This document shows, piece after piece, positions 17,101 through 26,673 of a stretch of DNA of 33,801 nucleotides; the stretch's first letter is position 1; every line of letters starts with the position of its first letter. The translations under genes and the position numbers were made by a program. Source of the stretch: Paracoccaceae bacterium (GTDB taxonomy: Bacteria; Pseudomonadota; Alphaproteobacteria; Rhodobacterales; Rhodobacteraceae); the NCBI GenBank assembly GCA_003551925.1, contig PUOA01000243.1:1-33801 (forward strand). The letters run 5' to 3'. Below the pieces are notes generated by a model. That model did not search any database, was not told the DNA's origin, and saw only the letters and a program-made list of their open reading frames with translations.

Positions 17101-19332
17101 TTATCCCGCGCTCAGCCTGTCCAGCAACCGCGCCCACGCATCGAGCGTCTCCGTCTCCAGCTCGTCGCGCTTGCTCACCAGCAGCAGCTTCTGGACGCGG
17201 TCGATCAGCTGCACCCGCCAGTCGGGGGCCAGGGTGATGCCCTCGGCCTCGGCCCAGGCCAGCGCCTGCGCCACGAACGGCTTTGCCGCGTCCATCTGAT
17301 CGGCGAAGAGCCGCTCCGGCCGGCGCTCCACCCGGTCGAGCTGCGCGGCCAGCAGCTCGCTGGGCATCAGATCCTCGATGGTGGCGCCCTTCAGCCCCGT
17401 CAGCGCGCCCAGCGCCACCACCGGGCTGGTGTCATGGCCGATCCCTGCGGCCATCGCGCGGCCCTGGTCGGTGTCGTCGACCAGCACCGGCGGCAGGCCC
17501 GCATCCGCGTCGCTCAGCATCCGGGCCATGACGTGCATGATCTCGGCGTTGCAGGCGGGCGCGAAGATCAGGTCGCGCTTCGGCACGAAGCGGCCGGCGG
17601 CGATGCACAGCGTCTTGATCATGCTCAGGTAACGCTGTTCGATCACGCCCTGCACCAGCGCGGGCTGGGCGCCGTACATGCTGGCCTCGGCCACCGCCAT
17701 GTTGAGCGCTGCGCGCACCGCAAACGCCGCCCCGCGCTGGGTGTCGGTGCCTTCGGCCATCAGCAGATCGGCCGTGGCGCGGGTCGATCCGTCGCGGTCC
17801 ACATAAACCTTGCGCGCCCGCGCCAGACGGTCGGCATCGACCAGGAACGGCGAATGCGTGGTATAGAGGATCTGGTTGGCGGCGGCGAGCCCGTCGAAGA
17901 ACGCCGACAGGTCGCGCTGCGCGAGCGGGTGCAGCGAATGGCCCGGCTCATCGAGCAGCAGCACGCAGTTGTCATGCGCGCCCCTTGCCTCGTGCAGGAA
18001 CACCAGAAAGAAGCTCAGGAACCACTGCAACCCGGTCGAGCGGTGCTCGAGCTCGACCTCCTGCGGGCGGCGCGCATCGGCGACCCAGATGCGGAAATGG
18101 TTGCCGTCGGCCTCGAACCGGAAGCGGTAATCGCCCTGCTTCCACCACTCGGCGAAGCGCTCGGTCAGCTTGGTGCCCGCCGATTGCAGCAGGATCGAGC
18201 GGGTGCGCTTGGCCTGCGCGATCCGGGCCAGGATCTCGGGGTCGGGCTGGTGGTGCTGGCCGCGCAGCCGCATGATCGCGGATTTGAGGACGCCGGTTCT
18301 GCCCTCTTCCTCGATCATGCGGGCCTCGGCCTCGTCGCGCAGGTCGCGGAAATCGCGGCCAAGCTCGAGGATCTCGCGCGCCTCGACGCCCACGAACTCG
18401 AACAGCACCCGCAGCGTGCGCGCCTTGGCGCTTTCCTTGGCGCCGAGGTCCGGGCGGGTCATGTTCTCGACCACATGCGGCAGGTAGATCTCGGAATCGA
18501 GGTTGCCGTAATTCGAGTAGTAGACGAATTGCGGCAGCCGCTCGGTCACCGCGCGGCGCACTTCATCGCGTGAGGCCGGGTCGGGTGACATCATCGCCGC
18601 CATCTGCGTGCCCAGCGTCTTCTGCAGCCCGCGCAGCAGCGTGACCACCGTGCTGGTTGCCGGCGGGTCCTCGGGGATCAGCGCGGCGACGGCGTTGCGC
18701 GCCAGCCGCATGTCGTTGGCGGTGATCTGCGCCAGCCCGTTGAGGTCATCGAGGATCGCCGTGACCACCTGAAGCGCCTGCGGCTGCAGATCCTCGCGCA
18801 GGGTGGTCAGGTCGCGCTGCGCCTCCTCCAGCGCGGCGAGGGCGGTGCGCACCGCGGCGTCGTCATCGCGGGTGAAATCCGGGAACGCGATGCGGTAGCC
18901 GCCGTCATAGAGCCGCGCCACCGACACGCGGCGCGCCTGCGGCTCGGGGATGCCGGCAAGCTCGGCCAGGACCGTCGAGGCGCGGCCCGTGTCGAACTCG
19001 GCAATGATGAACTGGAACTGGTCGGGCGCGTTGCGGATGGTGACGAACAGCGCCTTGGGGTAGTCGGCGATGGGCTCGATCTCGCCGCCGCTGGCGGGGT
19101 TGAGCTTCCACAGCGGCAGCAGCAGGTTGGTCTTGCCGGATTCGTTGACGCCGATCAGCGCGGTGACCTTGTCGAGGCTCAGCCACCCGGAATCGCTGAC
19201 GGAGCGAAAGTTGCTGACGCGGTAGCGGGTGAGGGTGAAGCCGTCAGCGCGCGCGGGTGCGGGCTTGTCCGCATCGGCATCCGGGGCCGCGGTGGCGTTC
19301 TTATGGATCTGAAACTCCGTCTCGTGGCGCAT
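17101..19332 (-). CDS. OLD-family AAA ATPase with TOPRIM-like C-terminus
   Basis: Start 19332 preceded by GGAGG; Walker A GVNESGKTNLLLP, NCVLLLDEPGHSLHP Walker B, TTHSPFLVD, C-terminal ALVQGVIEQRYL...PVLVDDTDQGRAMA TOPRIM-like. Confidence 0.87.
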   Translation of the reverse strand: MRHETEFQIHKNATAAPDADADKPAPARADGFTLTRYRVSNFRSVSDSGWLSLDKVTALIGVNESGKTNLLLPLWKLNPASGGEIEPIADYPKALFVTIRNAPDQFQFIIAEFDTGRASTVLAELAGIPEPQARRVSVARLYDGGYRIAFPDFTRDDDAAVRTALAALEEAQRDLTTLREDLQPQALQVVTAILDDLNGLAQITANDMRLARNAVAALIPEDPPATSTVVTLLRGLQKTLGTQMAAMMSPDPASRDEVRRAVTERLPQFVYYSNYGNLDSEIYLPHVVENMTRPDLGAKESAKARTLRVLFEFVGVEAREILELGRDFRDLRDEAEARMIEEEGRTGVLKSAIMRLRGQHHQPDPEILARIAQAKRTRSILLQSAGTKLTERFAEWWKQGDYRFRFEADGNHFRIWVADARRPQEVELEHRSTGLQWFLSFFLVFLHEARGAHDNCVLLLDEPGHSLHPLAQRDLSAFFDGLAAANQILYTTHSPFLVDADRLARARKVYVDRDGSTRATADLLMAEGTDTQRGAAFAVRAALNMAVAEASMYGAQPALVQGVIEQRYLSMIKTLCIAAGRFVPKRDLIFAPACNAEIMHVMARMLSDADAGLPPVLVDDTDQGRAMAAGIGHDTSPVVALGALTGLKGATIEDLMPSELLAAQLDRVERRPERLFADQMDAAKPFVAQALAWAEAEGITLAPDWRVQLIDRVQKLLLVSKRDELETETLDAWARLLDRLSAG

Positions 19333-21115
19333 CGGTGTCCTCCATCTGCGGTCCGTCGATGCTCTCGGGCATCGTGCCGGGTGTCGGTGTGGCCGCGGGT
19401 CCGTCAAGATACTCCGCGGGGGCCGTGATCCGGTCGTCGCGCACCGCGGCGACCGCCTCGACCAGCAGGAACATGGCGATCAGCCCGACAATCGCGGTCT
19501 GGCCCAGTCGCCACCGTTGGGCCGCCGCTTCGACACTGCGCGGGATGGCGTAGCCCATCCGCCGCGCGGCGCGCCGTTTGGCGGCCCAGACGTTTTCCAA
19601 CTGTCTCACCAACGCACGAGGCGGCGCCGTAATCCCGTCGAAGAACACCGAAACGCCGATCCGCTGCGCATGCGCGGTGACGGCCACCCCCAGCGCCACC
19701 GCGATGCCGAGGCCCACGGGCCAGAAGGCGGCAGGCGCGGCCTGCAGCACCGGGGCGGCAACGATGGGGTTCAGCACCGGCCAGATCGCCGGCAGCGCCA
19801 GCGACAGCCCGGCGAGGCCCGCAAAGGGCAGCGCCAAGGCCTCGGACCGCGTGGGCGGCGCCTTGGGCGGCGAGAGCCACATCAGCGCCAGCGCGCGCGC
19901 CACCAGCAGCGTCGTGGCGACCCCCGACAGCGTCAGCGCCAGCGTCAGCCACGGCGCCCAGACCGCCGAGCCCTCGGCCAGCGCCGCCTTCAGCGCCTCC
20001 TTGCCCAGCGCGCCCGAGGTCGCGGGCAGGCCCGCCAGCACCAGCGCCGGGACCAGCCACAGCACGGTGATCAGCCCGCGCGACGTGGCGCTGCCCTGCG
20101 CCGCGAAGGCGCCCACGCCCAGAAACAGCGCGCCCTTCGCCAGCGCGTGATGCGCGGCCAGGAACAGCAGCAGCGGCGCGATGGCGGGCCATGCCTCGGG
20201 CGTCATCAGCCCCGCGCCGAGGCCGAGCGCGATGATCCCCATCTGCCCGACGCTGGAAAAGCCCAGCACCTCCTTGGCGGCGCTGCGCTGCACGCCGAGC
20301 AGGAGCGCGGCGAAGATCGTCACCATGCCTGCCGCCATGACCACGGTGCCGTGGTCGTCATAGGCCACCACCCCCAGCGGCACCGCCGAGACGATGCCGA
20401 ACAGCCCCGCCTTGATCATCGCCCCCGACAGCACCGCCGAGGCCGGCACGGGCGCGGCACCATGCGCGGGCGGCAGCCAGAAATGCAGCGGCATCACGCC
20501 CAGCTTGACCCCGAACCCGGCCAGCAGCAGCGCCACCGCCAGCCCGTCAAGCGCAGCGGTGCGCAGGTCCGCCAGCAGGATCGAGCCCACCTGCGTCGCC
20601 GCCAGCACCAGCCCCGAGAACAGGATCAGCTCGCCCGCCACCACGAAGGCGATATAGAGCTTCGCCGCCCGGTCCGCGCTGTCCGAGCGTGTGTGGATCA
20701 CCAGCCCGTAGGAGGCGAAGCTCATCAGCGCAAAGGCGGCGTAGAAGGTCACCGCGTCCTGCGCCACGATCAGCCCCAGGTTCCCGCTCATCGCCAGCAG
20801 GAACGCCACGCCGAACGCGGTCGCGCGCGGGTCGGCGCGCATCCAGTGGCGCGCCGCGGCCCCCGCGGCAATCCACAGGACCGTGGTGAACACCAGAAAC
20901 AGGCGCGATGTGTCGTCGATCCCCAGCGTCAGCCCCAGCATCAACCACGCGCCCGTCACCTGCAGCGGCGCAGTGTTCAGCAGCGCCAGCACCAGCGCGG
21001 GCAGCGGGGCGAGCGGCATCATCCGCCACAGGACCGGGCGCGCGCCCTCCCACAGCAGCGCGAACGCCATCGCCAGCGGCCAGCCCAGCGCGAACAGGAA
21101 GGCGGAAAGCGTCAT
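19301..21115 (-). CDS. Proton-conducting antiporter subunit, MrpD/NuoM/NuoN-like (third copy)
   Basis: MPLHFWLPPAHGAAPVPASAVLSGAMIKAGLFGI, MSFASYGLVIHT; many TM helices; start 4 bp after the preceding gene's stop. Confidence 0.88.
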   Translation of the reverse strand: MTLSAFLFALGWPLAMAFALLWEGARPVLWRMMPLAPLPALVLALLNTAPLQVTGAWLMLGLTLGIDDTSRLFLVFTTVLWIAAGAAARHWMRADPRATAFGVAFLLAMSGNLGLIVAQDAVTFYAAFALMSFASYGLVIHTRSDSADRAAKLYIAFVVAGELILFSGLVLAATQVGSILLADLRTAALDGLAVALLLAGFGVKLGVMPLHFWLPPAHGAAPVPASAVLSGAMIKAGLFGIVSAVPLGVVAYDDHGTVVMAAGMVTIFAALLLGVQRSAAKEVLGFSSVGQMGIIALGLGAGLMTPEAWPAIAPLLLFLAAHHALAKGALFLGVGAFAAQGSATSRGLITVLWLVPALVLAGLPATSGALGKEALKAALAEGSAVWAPWLTLALTLSGVATTLLVARALALMWLSPPKAPPTRSEALALPFAGLAGLSLALPAIWPVLNPIVAAPVLQAAPAAFWPVGLGIAVALGVAVTAHAQRIGVSVFFDGITAPPRALVRQLENVWAAKRRAARRMGYAIPRSVEAAAQRWRLGQTAIVGLIAMFLLVEAVAAVRDDRITAPAEYLDGPAATPTPGTMPESIDGPQMEDTDAPRDGVSDP

Positions 21116-21119
21116 CGGC

Positions 21120-22619
21120 TCACTCCAGATATTCGATGCTGACCACGAAGCGCGTCCACTCCAGCGGGCTGAAGGGCGCGTTGGCGAAGCTGCCCACCAC
21201 CAGCACCAGCAGCGCGGTGGTGATCGGCGGGCCGGCAAGCCACCAGCCGATGCGCGGGCGGCCCGGCGTCTCGGGCGTGTCGGAGCCGTCGCGGAACCAC
21301 GCGCGGTGCAGCATCGGCAGGAAATAGACCGCGTTCAGCAGGCTCGAGCCCAGCAGCAGCGCGATCACCCACGCCGCGCCGGCGTCCAACGCGCCCTGCG
21401 CCAGATACCATTTGCTCACGAACCCGGCGAGCGGCGGCAGCCCGATCATCGCCAGCGCGGCGAGCGAGAACGCCAGCATCGTGCCCGGCATCGCGCGGCC
21501 CACGCCGTCCATCGCGCTGACCTTCTTCACGCCCAGCCCCTCGGCCAGGTTGCCGGCGGCCATGAACATGGTGATCTTCATCAGCCCCTGGTGGATCAGA
21601 TGCGCGAGCGCCCCCACCGCGGCGATGGGGCTGGCCAGCGCCACGCCGAGCGTGATGTAGCTGACCTGGCTCACGGTCGAATAGGCGAGGCGCTTCTTGA
21701 TGTCGTCCTGCGTGATCGCGCGCAACGAGCCATAGAGGATCGTCACCGCCGCCAGCGCGGCCAGCGGTGCGGTCAGCCCCAGCACCTGCGCGGTCTCGAT
21801 CCCGAACACCTCGTAGACGACGCGCATGATCCCGAAGGCGCCCGCCTTGACCACCGCCACCGCGTGCAGCAGCGCCGAGACCGGCGCCGGCGCGACCATG
21901 GCGATCGGCAGCCACGCGTGGAACGGCACCAGCGCGGCCTTCACCCCCAGCGCCCCCACCAGCACCACGAACAGCAGCTGCGCGGCGAGGCGCTGGTCGT
22001 TCGCGACCGCGCCCAGCACGCCGCCGGGGACGAAATCGGTGGTGCCCGCCAGCACCCACAGCCCCAGCGTGCCCAGCAGCAGCACCAGCCCGCCGACCAG
22101 CGTGTAGATCAGATAGATGCGGCCCGCGCGCAGCGCCTCGGCCGAGCCGCGGTGGATCACCAGCGGATAGGTCGCCAGCGTCAGCAGCTCGTAGAAGATC
22201 AGGAAGGTGAACAGGTTGCCCGCCATGGCGATGCCCACGGTCGCGGCCACGCACAGGCTGAAGAAACCGAAGAACCGCGCCCGGTGCGGCCCGCGCTCCA
22301 GATAGCCCACCGAATACACGGTGGTGATCAGCCACAGGATCGCCGACAGCGCGATGAACAGGATCGCCAGCGGGTCGGCCTGCAGCTTGAACTCCAGCCC
22401 CGGCAGCATCGTGAAGCTGAGGTCGTAGATCACGCCCTGGCTGACCTTCCAGCTCAGCCACGCCACCAGCGCGACCTTCAGCGCGGCCATGCCAAGGTTG
22501 ATCCCCGTGCGCAGCCGCGCCGCGCTCTCGGGCAGGGCAAACAACACCGGTGACGCCAGCAACGACGTCAGCAGGATGAAAAGCGGCAGCAGCGGCATGT
22601 CGGCGGAGAGGAGGGTCAT
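21120..22619 (-). CDS. MrpD/NuoN-like antiporter subunit (second copy)
   Basis: VPFHAWLPIAMVAPAPVSALLHAVAVVKAGAFGI, DDIKKRLAYSTVSQVSYI; ATGA overlap with the next gene upstream. Confidence 0.92.
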   Translation of the reverse strand: MTLLSADMPLLPLFILLTSLLASPVLFALPESAARLRTGINLGMAALKVALVAWLSWKVSQGVIYDLSFTMLPGLEFKLQADPLAILFIALSAILWLITTVYSVGYLERGPHRARFFGFFSLCVAATVGIAMAGNLFTFLIFYELLTLATYPLVIHRGSAEALRAGRIYLIYTLVGGLVLLLGTLGLWVLAGTTDFVPGGVLGAVANDQRLAAQLLFVVLVGALGVKAALVPFHAWLPIAMVAPAPVSALLHAVAVVKAGAFGIMRVVYEVFGIETAQVLGLTAPLAALAAVTILYGSLRAITQDDIKKRLAYSTVSQVSYITLGVALASPIAAVGALAHLIHQGLMKITMFMAAGNLAEGLGVKKVSAMDGVGRAMPGTMLAFSLAALAMIGLPPLAGFVSKWYLAQGALDAGAAWVIALLLGSSLLNAVYFLPMLHRAWFRDGSDTPETPGRPRIGWWLAGPPITTALLVLVVGSFANAPFSPLEWTRFVVSIEYLE

Positions 22620-24067
22620 GGGGTCATCCCGAACGGATAGCCAAGCTCGATGAAGCTCAGGATCGGCGCGGCGGCCAGGCCCAGCCCGATGGCGCCCAGC
22701 GCCAGCACCAGCGGCGGCAGGTCTGCGAGCGCCCAGCCCTGATGCTCGGCCACCGGCGCGCGGACACGGTCAAAGCGCAGGAACCCGGCCATGACGCGGC
22801 TGAAATAGCCCACCGACATCAGCGTGCCGACCATCGTCACCGCCACCCAGTGCCAGTAGCCCGCCGCCATCGCGCCCTCCATCAGCGACCACTTGCCGAT
22901 GAAGCCCAGGCTCGGGGGCAGCCCGATCAGGCTGATCGCGGCCAGCGCGAAGGTGAACTGCGCCAGCGTCGGGCGCACCGGGGTGCGGTCCAGATCGCGG
23001 ATGATGTCGTGCCCGATCTCGTCCTTGATGCGGCCGGCGGACAGGAACATCGCCGCCTTGGCCGCGCCGTGGGCAAGGATCAGCAGCGCCGCCGCCTTCC
23101 AGCTTTCGGTCAGGCCGACCTGCCCGGCGCGCGCGAAGGCGATGAAGATCAGCCCGATCTGCACCACGGTCGACCACGCGACCAGCATCTTCAGCCGCTC
23201 GGCCCGCAGCGCCTGAACGCCGCCCCACAGCACCGCGCCCGCACCCAGCGCGCCGATCAGCGCGACGAGGATCTCGTCGGGCAAGGGCATGTAGGTGGTC
23301 AACCGCAGGAAGATGTAGAGCGCGGCCTTCACCACCAGCCCCGACAGCAGCGCCGAGGCCGGCGCCGTGGCATTGGCATGCGCCGAAGGCAGCCAGAAAT
23401 GCAGCGGAAACAGCGCCGTTTTCAACAGCAGCCCCACCACCATCAGCGCCAGCGCCGTGCTCATCGCCGCCGATGGTTCGGCCCCGATCAGCCCGGCGAA
23501 ATCGAGCTGCCCGATCTGGAGATAGACGAACCCCACGCCGAGCAGGAACAACAGCGCGCCCAGGATCGAGGCATACATGTATTCGAGCCCCGCGCGCAGC
23601 GCCGCGCGCGTGCCGCTGAGCACCGTCAGCCCGACCGCTGCGAGCGCGATGACCTCGATCATCACATACAGGTTGAAGATGTCGGTGCTGAGATAGACGC
23701 CGTTCATCCCCGTCAGCAGCAGCAGCCACAGCGGCCAGAAATACTGCTGCAGCCGCGCGTTGGCCGTGCCCTTGAAGCTGTCGAGCGCGCCCAGCGAGAC
23801 CAGCAGCCCCACGCCGGTGGTCAGCACCAGCATCGCCACGCTCAGCCCGTCGGCGCGCAGCGCGATGCCCAGCGGTGGCTCCCACCCGCCCAGCGGCGTG
23901 CGCACCGCGCCTGCGGCGTGGACCTCGGTCGCCAGCCACGCCACCGCGGCGCCGGTCAGCGCCATCGTGGCCAGCCCGATGGCCGCCGCCGCGCGCGGTG
24001 CCACAAAGGCCGCCATCGCGCCGAACAGCGGCGCGAACACCACCAGCGTCAGGGGATCAAGCGTCAT
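22616..24067 (-). CDS. mnhD: MrpD/MnhD-like antiporter subunit (first copy)
   Basis: LFPLHFWLPSAHANATAPASALLSGLVVKAALYIFLR, RLKMLVAWSTVVQIGLI. Confidence 0.92.
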   Translation of the reverse strand: MTLDPLTLVVFAPLFGAMAAFVAPRAAAAIGLATMALTGAAVAWLATEVHAAGAVRTPLGGWEPPLGIALRADGLSVAMLVLTTGVGLLVSLGALDSFKGTANARLQQYFWPLWLLLLTGMNGVYLSTDIFNLYVMIEVIALAAVGLTVLSGTRAALRAGLEYMYASILGALLFLLGVGFVYLQIGQLDFAGLIGAEPSAAMSTALALMVVGLLLKTALFPLHFWLPSAHANATAPASALLSGLVVKAALYIFLRLTTYMPLPDEILVALIGALGAGAVLWGGVQALRAERLKMLVAWSTVVQIGLIFIAFARAGQVGLTESWKAAALLILAHGAAKAAMFLSAGRIKDEIGHDIIRDLDRTPVRPTLAQFTFALAAISLIGLPPSLGFIGKWSLMEGAMAAGYWHWVAVTMVGTLMSVGYFSRVMAGFLRFDRVRAPVAEHQGWALADLPPLVLALGAIGLGLAAAPILSFIELGYPFGMTP

Positions 24068-24347
24068 CTTCGGCCTCGAGGCTGTGCAGGCGGCGGATCA
24101 GGGCGAGCGCGACGGCGGTGGCGCTGACCATGACCACGATGCCGGTGATCACCAGCGCGTGCGGCACCGGATCGGGAGCGTCGGGCGGGCTGCGCCACGC
24201 GGCCACGATCAGCACGAAGCCCGCCCCGACCGAGCACAGCTTCAGCGCCAGCACCCGGCGCAACCGGTTCTGCGCCACGATCGCGCCCACCAGCCCGATG
24301 GCGAAAACGGCAATCCCGGTCACGCCGTAGATGAGGTCAGGCGTCAT
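24057..24347 (-). CDS. mnhC: Na+/H+ antiporter subunit C (NuoK-like)
   Basis: GVTGIAVFAIGLVGAI...LALKLCSVGAGFVLI...DPVPHALVITGIVVMVSATAVALALI. Confidence 0.9.
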   Translation of the reverse strand: MTPDLIYGVTGIAVFAIGLVGAIVAQNRLRRVLALKLCSVGAGFVLIVAAWRSPPDAPDPVPHALVITGIVVMVSATAVALALIRRLHSLEAEDDA

Positions 24348-25308
24348 CGCGGCCTCCGGTCCCGGCTGCGCGTTCGGGCAGGGCCACGGGTTCGCGCCCG
24401 TGGAACAGCGCGGCCAGCGTCACCGCGATGGAGATCGTCACCAGCCCCTCGATCAGCAGGATCAGCGTCTTGGCGTGTTCGAGCGGGTATTCGAACGGCA
24501 TCCGCCCGCCGCCCGTGACCAGCAGCGCCACCGCCGCGAAGGCGCCCGTGCCCAGCACGAAGGCCACCCGCGCCGCGCCGCGATGCGACGGGCGCGGCAC
24601 ATAGAGCCGCGAGAGCAGCAGCAACAGCCCCACCGCCGCCAGCACCGCGCCGCCCTGGAACGCGCCGCCGGGCGCCGACGAGCCCACCCAAAGCAGATAG
24701 GTGCCCACCACCACGATGGCGGGCAGCGTCAGCCGCGCGAAGCCCTGCCAGACCTCGCCCAGCGCCGGGGCGGGGGCGTCCGACAGTCCGCGCTCGATCT
24801 GCCACACGGCGATCACCGCGGCGAGCAGGACGACGACCTCCATCAGCGTGTCATAGGCGCGGAAGTTCAGCAGCACCGCCGTCACCGGGTGGTCGACCCC
24901 GCTGATCGACATCGCATCCGCGACCAGCAGGTCGAACCCCGGCCCGCCGCGCGGGGCGCCCGCAAACGCCGCCGCGAGCCCCAGCGTCAGCAGCCCGCAG
25001 AACGCCGCGTTGGCGATCTGCACGCCCATCGGCACGGGCAGCGGCTCCGGCGCCGCCTTGCGCTCCACGGTCTGGACATGGTGCAGCGTGCGCAACAGCA
25101 GCGCGCCGGTCACGCCGGTGCCGATCGCGGCCTCGGCCAGCGCCACATCGGGTGCGGACAACCGCACCCAGGCCAGCGCCGACAGCAGTCCGAAGACCAC
25201 GAACAGCACGATCGCCGCAAACATGTCGCGCGTCGTCATCGACGCCACCGCAAGCGCCACCACCGCCACCGCCAGCAGCAGATCGAAGATCACCATGGTG
25301 TCGATCAT
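24337..25308 (-). CDS. Fused MrpA C-terminal (MbhD/MbhE-like) and MrpB subunit
   Basis: N-terminal DUF4040-like (MTTRDMFAAIVLFVVFGLLSALAWVRLSAPDVALAEAAIGTG), NFRAYDTLMEV, then MnhB-like SSAPGGAFQGGAVLAAVGLLLLL in one frame. Confidence 0.87.
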   Translation of the reverse strand: MIDTMVIFDLLLAVAVVALAVASMTTRDMFAAIVLFVVFGLLSALAWVRLSAPDVALAEAAIGTGVTGALLLRTLHHVQTVERKAAPEPLPVPMGVQIANAAFCGLLTLGLAAAFAGAPRGGPGFDLLVADAMSISGVDHPVTAVLLNFRAYDTLMEVVVLLAAVIAVWQIERGLSDAPAPALGEVWQGFARLTLPAIVVVGTYLLWVGSSAPGGAFQGGAVLAAVGLLLLLSRLYVPRPSHRGAARVAFVLGTGAFAAVALLVTGGGRMPFEYPLEHAKTLILLIEGLVTISIAVTLAALFHGREPVALPERAAGTGGRDDA

Positions 25309-25601
25309 GACCGCTCCCTGCGCGCGCGCTCGAGCGCATGGCGCGCGATCAGATGGCTGCAGGTGGCGCTGGCGACCACGACAAAGAACCACACCAGCGC
25401 GATGCGGACCACCGCACCGGGCGAGGCCGCCAGCAGCCCCACCCCCAGCGCAACCAGCCCCAGCCCCAGCCCGTCGGCCTTGGTCAGCGCGTGCAGGCGG
25501 CAGAAGATGTCGGGAAACCGCAGCACGCCCACGGTGCCGGCGATGAAGAACACCGCGCCCAGCGCGATCAGCGCGCCCGCGATCAGCTCGAGCGGGGTCA
25601 T
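25305..25601 (-). CDS. mnhG: Na+/H+ antiporter subunit G
   Basis: GTVGVLRFPDIFCRLHALTKADGLGLGLV; ATGA overlaps on both sides. Confidence 0.93.
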   Translation of the reverse strand: MTPLELIAGALIALGAVFFIAGTVGVLRFPDIFCRLHALTKADGLGLGLVALGVGLLAASPGAVVRIALVWFFVVVASATCSHLIARHALERARRERS

Positions 25602-25861
25602 TGCGGCCTCCCGCGCGCGCTCAGCGCCACGAAGGCCACCAGCGTCACCGCCGCGAGCAATGCGAACACCATCGCCACGTCCAGCAGCGCCGGCATCGCC
25701 ATCACCTGCGACAGGATCAGCAGCATGGCAACGGCGGCGGTGCCGAACAGCTGCGCCGCCATCAGCCGGTCCGCGGCGCCGGGCCCGCGAAAGACGCGCA
25801 CCAGCCCGCCCAGCACGCTGGCCAGCAGCACCACGAGGATCCCCCCCAGAAAAGACGTCAT
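25598..25861 (-). CDS. mnhF: Na+/H+ antiporter subunit F
   Basis: RVFRGPGAADRLMAAQLFGTAAVAMLLIL...LLDVAMVFALLAAVTLVAF. Confidence 0.93.
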   Translation of the reverse strand: MTSFLGGILVVLLASVLGGLVRVFRGPGAADRLMAAQLFGTAAVAMLLILSQVMAMPALLDVAMVFALLAAVTLVAFVALSARGRPQ

Positions 25862-25873
25862 GCAAAACCTCCG

Positions 25874-26452
25874 TCAGGATTGCGGCAGCGCAAAGAGCGC
25901 CGCGATCCGCGCTTCCAGCGCGGCCAGATCGGCGTCGAGATCCGCGCGCGTGTCAAGCATGTGCACGATCACCTCGTCGCCCGCGATTTCGGCCGACAGC
26001 GTGCCGGGCAGAAGCGTTATGGTGTTGACGAACATCACCCGCGGCGCGCCGTGGGGCAGCCGCAGCGGGTGGTGCCGGAAGCCCGGGCGCAGCGGCAAGG
26101 CGGGCAGCACCGCACGCCAAGCCACATCGACCGCCCCGCGCACCGACTGCACCGCGAACCACAGCGCAAAGGCCAGCGCCCCGCCCGGGCTGAGCCGCCA
26201 GCCGGGGCTTGCCGGCAAGAGCGCGAGCAGCACGCTGCCCGCGATCACCGCCGGGCCGCCGAACACCCATGCGTCCGGCTGGAACTCGGTCAGCACCGCC
26301 CAGACCAGCGCCAGCACCAGCACCGCCACCAGAAAGCGGCGCCAGCGCGGCGGGGCAGGGGGTGCGGGCTCGGGGATCACGGTCAGCGCGGCGGGCAGCG
26401 ACGGCGTGTCGGCGCCGAGCCCCCTGTCGGTGGCTGGGTCGGTTGTCTTCAT
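25874..26452 (-). CDS. mnhE: Na+/H+ antiporter subunit E
   Basis: MFVNTITLLPGTLSAEIAGDEVIVHMLD; N-terminal TM helices; start at 26452. Confidence 0.92.
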   Translation of the reverse strand: MKTTDPATDRGLGADTPSLPAALTVIPEPAPPAPPRWRRFLVAVLVLALVWAVLTEFQPDAWVFGGPAVIAGSVLLALLPASPGWRLSPGGALAFALWFAVQSVRGAVDVAWRAVLPALPLRPGFRHHPLRLPHGAPRVMFVNTITLLPGTLSAEIAGDEVIVHMLDTRADLDADLAALEARIAALFALPQS

Positions 26453-26673
26453 GTCCCCATCTCCGGTCGTGCGCGGCCGGTCCTGCGCAAGACGCCCCTG
26501 CGCGGCCGCTCGGGCCGGGGGCGCCGTGTCTGTTCCTGTCGCAGCATATAACGCTGTGGACCGCGCTTTCATCCCCAGGGGTGGCCATACGCTTTTCCCA
26601 CATCACGCTGCAGTGAGTGTGGATGAAACCCGCCACCCGCGCGTTGGTTCGGTATCAGCAATCGGAGGACGCC

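Noticed and set aside
15188-18573. Plus-strand ORFs 15188-16831 and 16516-18573
   Set aside because: Antisense to the exported acidic protein and the OLD ATPase; no domains. The part in the gap near 16755-17100 is left as uncertain.
19517-26551. Large plus-strand ORFs (19517-21142, 20883-22553, 22742-24127, 24331-26028, 25338-26792, 25601-26551)
   Set aside because: All antisense to the well-supported Mrp operon; compositionally biased (Arg/Gln/His) and mutually overlapping.
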